A stretch of DNA of 64,000 bases from Ilex aquifolium (Eukaryota > Streptophyta > Magnoliopsida > Aquifoliales > Aquifoliaceae): positions 7,440,001 to 7,504,000 of the forward strand of contig OX637410.1 of NCBI GenBank assembly GCA_951799425.1, read 5' to 3'. Position 1 is the stretch's first letter. Each line of letters starts with the position of its first letter. This document shows positions 58,952 through 64,000 of the stretch, piece by piece. The notes below the pieces were generated by a model, which worked only from the letters and a program-made list of their open reading frames with translations, was not told where the DNA came from and ran no database searches. Position numbers and translations under genes: made by a program.

Positions 58952-60035
58952 TTATTTGTCCACTTCAATCCCCTTTGCCCAGACGATGTGCCCGAGCAAA
59001 ATTCCTTGTCTCACCATGAAGTGGCACTTCTCCCAATTGAGCACCAAGTTTTTCTCTTCACATCTTTCAAGAACTTTCTCTAAGTTCTCCAAACACCCAT
59101 CTAATGAATCCCCAAACACCGAGAATTCATCCATAAACACTTCCATAATCTTCTCCACCATATCACTAAAAATCTCCATCATGCAACGTTGAAAAGTTCC
59201 TGGGGCATTACATAACCCGAAAGGCATGCATCGGTACGCAAAAGTACCGTAGGGGCAAGTGAAGGTGGTCTTCTCTTGATCCTCCAAATCAATCTCAATC
59301 TGGTTGTACCCGGAGTAGCCATCCAAAAAATAATATAATAGATGCCCAACTACTCTTTCCAACACTTGGTCGAGGAATGGCAATGGGAATTGGTTTTTTC
59401 TCGTGCATAGGTTGAGCTTTCGGTAATCGATGCACACTCTCCATCCAGTGATTGCCCTTGTTGGAATAAGCTTGTTCTCCTCATTTGCAACAACCGTGAC
59501 TCCCAAATTCTTTGGTACTACTTGCATGGGGCAAACCCACTTACTATCGACAATTGAAAAAATGATGCCCACGTTAAGTAGTTTTAATACCTCGGTCTCT
59601 CACCACATCCTTCATGATTGGATTCAACTTTCTTTGTAGTTGTCGAGACTGCTTGGAGTCCTCTTCAAAGTAGATGCAGTGTGTGCAAATGAGGGGGCTT
59701 ATCCCCTTGATGTCGGCAATTGTCCAACCAATCGCTCTCTTGTGCCTCCTCAACACTTTCAAGAGATCCTCTTCTTGTTTTGCCTCCAAGGTTGAGCTAA
59801 TTGCTACCGGAAAGGTCTTGTCATACCCAAGATATGCATACTTGAGATTGCATGGTAATGGCTTCAATTCTAAGATTTGTTTTTGCTAATTCGATGGAAA
59901 GATCTTCTAGTCTTGATGCGGAAGCTTCTAAAATGTAGGGATCCATTTTTCTACCCCACCCAAGCTCTCCAAATCCTCTTGCTTATCAAACTCCCCTATA
60001 TCAACCATCTCCTCCTCTTCTTTCATCATACCTGA
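58952..60035 (-). pseudogene. Element E: reverse transcriptase with altered active site, and upstream pol
   Basis: RT is open from 59572 to 58952 with IDYRKLNL, FLDGYSGYNQ, TCPYGTFAYRCMPFGLCNAP, and then FMDEFSVFG where A has FMDD: the GAT codon for the second catalytic Asp reads GAA (59126-59128). Upstream, 59867-59574 encodes the linker KRAIGWTIADIKGISP that A has lost, joined by a frameshift near 59575-59585. Sequence up to 60035 continues the Lys/Glu-rich segment seen in A, with stops, and is cut by LTR J. Confidence 0.87.
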
Positions 60036-61331
60036 TGCTTGATCCGAAATGTGTACACCCAAGTGCAGGCGGTCAAGCTGTAGTAATAATCCGGTTTGAG
60101 TCCGGAGTCGAATCCACAGGGAACTTTTGTTGATATTTCTGAGGTGAGCAGTGGTAGAGACCTATTGATTGTAACCTTTGAGATTTGCTGTAAGATATGA
60201 GTTTTTCTGGACAGAATATAAGATTCTTTCCAGAAATATTTTCTTAACAAAATAGGTGCTAATAAAAAAAAGTCACTCTTTAGTGCAAGGATCTGGACAT
60301 GTAGCTAGTTATCCGGTTTGTCATAATTGTGCTTGATAACTCAATTAACTCCCATGTCAACAGCAAGTTAATCGGAAGATAAAGATGGATTGTGAGAATT
60401 ACGAACATGATTCCGATGTCTTTCTAGAAGTTTACAAGAATTGCCTGTGCCGAGACTTAACCCGTCTACAAACAAGCAAGTGTTTCTACAAGACATCCAA
60501 TCATGATATTAATATTCCATTCTTTAAATGAAGTACAATAAGGGGGAAGATTGAGGGGTAGTCATGAGGATCTAGCCGGGGTACTTGCCTTGAACTGATG
60601 AATCTTTCTATGCAAGAGTCATCCGTGTCATAGAAAGAACCCACAATTATACAAAGTACCCTAGATTTGCTAGATGCAATCAATCATCCAATAACAAGAA
60701 GAAATAAGCGTTAAGCATAGAAACATTGCACAAATATGATTCCCGGATAACTTATACATGCCCTTCTCCTCTTACTAAAGAGTGAATGAGAAACTACTCA
60801 CTCTTCATGGCTTGGGTAAAGCTAGAAAAGTGAGTGATGCTCATCCCTCCAAGTAGAGAACTTATAAGATAAAGTAACAACAAATGCGTAGCCAATCTTT
60901 AACAAAGAATGGGTGAATCACATTCCACCCTTCACGGCTTTGGTAAAGCTCTAGAAAAGTGGAAGAGTTTCACTCTTCTAAGAAAGAAAGAAGCGCAAGC
61001 AATGGAAGTGAAATGTATGAACAATAAAGGTAGAAGAAAGCTAGTCACATTTGGAGGGTGGCTTCCTCAACCAAGAATTGGAGGGTTGCTTCCTCAACCA
61101 AAAGGTGAGCTATCTCTCTTCTATGCATGAAAAATGAAAGCATAAACATAAGCATAAACATAAAACAACTGTTATAACAAGCAAGAGATGTTGGACTAAA
61201 GCCAAACTAATCTCTAAAATAAAGACTTCATACAAGGGAAATGAGCTAAATCTACAATGAGAGTGGGAGTCTAAGCCTCCATCAACTTTCCTACTTCCTA
61301 CTTGGCTCCCCTAACTCTCCAACAAGGGGAG

Positions 61332-61340
61332 TATTTATAG
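61332..61340 (-). promoter_or_regulatory. TATA box of LTR J
   Basis: CTATAAATA is a close match to the plant consensus. The palindrome cluster lies 100-470 bp upstream, which places the palindromes in U3. Confidence 0.6.
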
Positions 61341-61357
61341 GCAAGAGGAGGAGACAA

Positions 61358-61373
61358 GGGGGGGGGGGGGGGG
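61358..61373. repeat. G16 homopolymer in LTR J
   Basis: Sixteen consecutive G residues occur (C16 in element sense), about 20 bp upstream of the TATA box. Confidence 0.9.
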
Positions 61374-61441
61374 TGAAGGAATAGTGTTTGCCGCCCAAGT
61401 CCAAGTGAACAGTCAACAAATCTGCTGCCAGTCTGTGAATA

Positions 61442-61808
61442 ACGTTCGAACGTGAGTTGGCGTTCGAACGTTCTTTCTGTTTTTGCACTAAGGGCGTTCG
61501 AACGTTTACTGTCGTTCGAACGTTTCTTCTGTTTTTGCACTGAGGGCGTTCGAACGCCAGATTTGCTTTGACCCTATCACTCGAGTAGTCTGGTGGTCTT
61601 CTGTGAGGTTAAGTTCCAACTCTTTGCAGTGGTCTGGTCTTCCATCAACTCAAGTGTACGTTCGAACGTGAGTTGGCGTTCGAACGTGACACTCAAGTGC
61701 TTTAGAGCTCCAGTCTTCTTTCCTAACTGCAACACGCCTTCTCTTCAGCAGTTGAGTCTGCTACAGTGCAATGTGGACGTTCGAATGTAATTTGGCGTTC
61801 GAACGTTC
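61442..61808 (-). repeat. Palindrome cluster of LTR J (CGTTCGAACG type)
   Basis: About nine units with core GTTCGAAC occur, mostly within CGTTCGAACG; one is GTTCGAAT. Several are paired around GTGAGTTGG or similar spacers. This is the largest cluster in the window. Confidence 0.85.
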
Positions 61809-61989
61809 TGGCTGTGCTCCAAGCTTTTCCAATTTTGGCCCTAATGTGCTGGTGTTGCATCCAAGTGTGGTACTTGTTGTTCTTGGGTCCTTGTTCAATT
61901 TAGGGCCTGAAATGACATCACTTAAACTCCATTAAAGTACAATTAGTCTTAAAATGTCATAATAACATGTCAATTTTAAGTACTAATCA

Positions 61990-62002
61990 CACTCCCCAAC
62001 CT
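61990..62002 (-). promoter_or_regulatory. Polypurine tract of element J
   Basis: AGGTTGGGGAGTG in element sense abuts the LTR start TGATTAGTAC. Confidence 0.72.
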
Positions 62003-63772
62003 AAATATTGCTAGTCTCTAGTAATACGAAAAAGAAAAATCTACTCCTAATGCCATTTTCGTAGGTCATCCGGTTGCATTTAGCTTATGCAACAAGTCGT
62101 TGAACCACTAGGTTTACCCTAGCGGACGAGTGTTGTCTCGTGAGGGTTTCCAGGGAAGCTACCCACAAACTTCAGTCGAACAGATGTGCATCGGAGAGTG
62201 CTGACTAAAGTAAATTAGCATCATGGTCGTTGGGACACCAGATTCTCAATTTTGACTTATGTCTCACACGTCCTTATTTCACAGGTATTCATTCTATGCA
62301 AAAATTATCATTTGTTACATTGGTATTTGAAATTCTCAATGCAGTAGGAATGATCATTCAAGCAACCGGAATTGTTGTGTAACAAATACTCCCTTTTATC
62401 ACCTTCCATGGATAGTTTCGATTTCACAAACCTCACATAGTATACCCTCAGTAAAATTTCACTCTGATTATAGTGACTTGTTTCTCACAGATCATGTGAT
62501 CAGAAGATGGCCAATCGAAAAATCACATGCACAATTTAGGAAAGGAGTGAAATTTTTAAGAAGCAACTACTTATGTTTGGCATAACCTCATGAAAGAATA
62601 TTAACGCAATTAAAAGGAATGCTATTTACCATATCCCAATTGTGATTATCAACACATGCATGTAACAGACTTGAGATCAGTGGCTAACGAAACGACGTCA
62701 GGGATTTTCAAAGGCTATCTTCTGTTTACGTATTGTAGCACACCTTTTTCTAACTTCTTGATATTTTGCCGAGAGATGACATTTCTTTCTTTCATTTTTC
62801 TCATTTTTCACTTTCTTGGCAAGTTCTTGCCTTTTTGCTTCTTGTTTTGTTTCAATTGTTCCAATCAACTCTTCTTGGATGATAATCTCGAATGCTTCTT
62901 TTTCTTTTCCTTTTTCTGTATCATCTTACAAAGAGGATGTAAGAAAATTAGATAGCCAAGGTATGTCAAGTATGTTTTCCTGTGGATTGGTAATCATATA
63001 GGTTTATCAAAGAAAAATTTATACATTGATGGCTCAAACATGGCTAACGAGGGATAAATTTTGTCAAAGAAAGGTCTAAGGCTAAATATTATATCAAAGA
63101 TGGCCTAAGATCATTTCTCAAGCATGTGCACATGTATGTGTCGTATGCGATGGTTCCTTGTGGGATATGTCAATAGATCACTTTTAAGTGCGTCAATCAA
63201 AGCAAGGTTAATGAGATCATTCAAAAATTGAGAGTGAACAAAATTTACTTGAGTAAACATTGATTGTCTCTCAAAAGCATCGTTAGGTTCGAAACTCACC
63301 CTGGTGTTCTTTGTTATCTCCACTGTGTATGTCGGGTTTTCCAGGGGGTATTGGTTATATACCTATTCCATTTTCGAGTCAGATCCTCCTGTACCTTTAA
63401 AATAACAAATATCGATGTACATATGACAATTTAAGTATAAAGAGAATACCAATTTTTTTCAAGAAATGTGGTTTTAAGTCTCGGTTGATAAATGGAGGTG
63501 TCAAACCGATCATGTGCAAATTTACTCTAGCGAGCATTCTTAATATCCACATTTGTTCCATCACCTTTTAATTTTTATGCTAAATCTGCAAATGCATTAA
63601 AATAAATAAAAGTGATAAATGGAACCATTCATTTCAAAATATCATATTTTAATATCAACGGTTCGATTCATTCACAATTGCACAAAAACTTACAACTATC
63701 AAAGAAGAAATTCATAAAAAGAAGTACTTTAAACAAACATAAAAACAAGAACAATAACAGAAATCCTCTCTC
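62003..63772 (-). other. Element J: 3' untranslated region
   Basis: I recognise no coding sequence or RNA gene. It is much longer than the corresponding ~265-bp stretch in A (2995-3258). Confidence 0.6.
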
Positions 63773-64000
63773 TCACTCTCCTCCTTGTGCACCATCTCCT
63801 CCATGTCCACCATGTCCACCCCTCAAAAGCCTAAGGATCTCATCCTGCTTAGCTTCAATGCTAAGCATGACGTCCAATAAGGAGCGTCGGGTGCTGGTGC
63901 TAGGTCCCGCCTCTGCTGGCTGATCTCCCTCTCTCTCCATCTCTCTCTCCATCTCATCAAGCTCCTCTTGTACCTCATCCACTCCGTGGGCCGGGGGCTC
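63773..64000 (-). CDS. Element J: C-terminal end of a possible third ORF, partial
   Basis: The frame is open from the window edge to a stop at 63773 and gives about 75 residues. It is rich in Glu with regular Met and Leu spacing (EVQEELDEMEREMERE, possible coiled coil), then PSTSTRRS and a Gly/His-rich end (GGHGGHGGDG). It lies where A has its third ORF and has an AEAGPSTST stretch like that of the family, but it lacks the long acidic tail. The assignment rests mainly on position. Confidence 0.5.
   Translation of the reverse strand, partial: EPPAHGVDEVQEELDEMEREMEREGDQPAEAGPSTSTRRSLLDVMLSIEAKQDEILRLLRGGHGGHGGDGAQGGE

Larger units (their letters stand above)
39220..60035 (-). mobile_element. 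Element E: Athila-like Ty3/gypsy element, truncated and interrupted by F and J
   Basis: A minus-strand element runs from a truncated 3' LTR (39220-40814) through a purine tract, broken third ORF (41137-42036), untranslated region (54340-56989) and decayed pol (56990-60035). F interrupts it at 42042-54334 and J cuts into pol at 60036. Gag and the 5' LTR are not in the window. Pol has many stops, frameshifts and deletions, so E is older than A. Confidence 0.85.
60036..61989 (-). repeat. 3' LTR of element J
   Basis: It is ~1954 bp, TGATTAGTAC...GGATCAAGCA in element sense, and clearly distinct from the other LTRs in sequence. From upstream to downstream it has the palindrome cluster (61808-61442), G/C homopolymer (61373-61358) and TATA box (61340-61332). 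Confidence 0.82.
60036..64000 (-). mobile_element. Element J: third Athila-like family, 3' portion only
   Basis: A 3' LTR (60036-61989) has a purine tract and untranslated region to its right, and the end of a possible third ORF at the window edge. J inserted in the pol of E on the same strand. Its other end and target duplication are outside the window; the duplication should read CCTGA (60031-60035). Confidence 0.8.

Overview
This is a plant nuclear window made almost entirely of nested LTR retrotransposons, as in angiosperm pericentromeric or intergenic heterochromatin. The evidence is: Athila-type and Tekay-type Ty3/gypsy protein domains, primer-binding sites for plant tRNA-Asp and initiator tRNA-Met, 5-bp target-site duplications (TSDs), TG...CA termini and long LTRs. 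I see no host gene, tRNA, rRNA or CRISPR array, and I cannot name the species.

Left half, 1-37215. The oldest visible element is C, a plus-strand Athila-like element. Its integrase end is at 3-167, its 'env-like' third ORF at 34159-35332 and its 3' LTR at 35659-37215. C appears to sit in a Ty1/copia relic (37216-37360). A solo LTR, B (632-32140, TSD ATGAG), lies in C's post-pol region. A near-complete minus-strand Athila-like element, A (1310-30954, TSD CATTT), lies in B. A has gag, protease, part of RT, the integrase tail and an uninterrupted third ORF. K (11141-29556, TSD GATAT/GATTT) lies in A's 5' LTR. K is an 18.4-kb tandem array of a non-autonomous LTR element: five ~2.77-kb LTRs alternating with four 1137-bp internal domains. 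Nesting is five deep: copia, C, B, A, K.

Right half, 37216-64000. A truncated plus-strand LTR, D (37875-39219), abuts the truncated 3' LTR of a minus-strand Athila-like element, E (39220-60035). E's third ORF is split from its upstream region by F (42042-54334, TSD GAGGG), a chromodomain-bearing Tekay-like Ty3/gypsy element. F is itself interrupted by two solo LTRs of the B family: G (44100-45948, TSD ATGAT) in its 5' LTR and H (48307-50206, TSD GTCTA) just before its RNase H. E's pol is interrupted at 60036 by the 3' end of another minus-strand element, J, which runs off the window with the C-terminus of a possible third ORF.

The most unusual signal is regulatory. The LTRs of A-J each carry a cluster of perfect CpG-centred palindromes, and the palindrome differs between families: GTACCGGTAC, CCTACCGGTAGG, CCTTCCGGAAGG, CGTCCGGACG or CGTTCGAACG. 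In A, C and E the same cassette, with the same palindrome type as that element's own LTR, is repeated inside the element upstream of the third ORF. In C it is followed by a TATA box. This looks like a duplicated promoter or enhancer module that stays matched within each element. Conserved stem-loops in the LTRs and after pol are further candidate functional structures.
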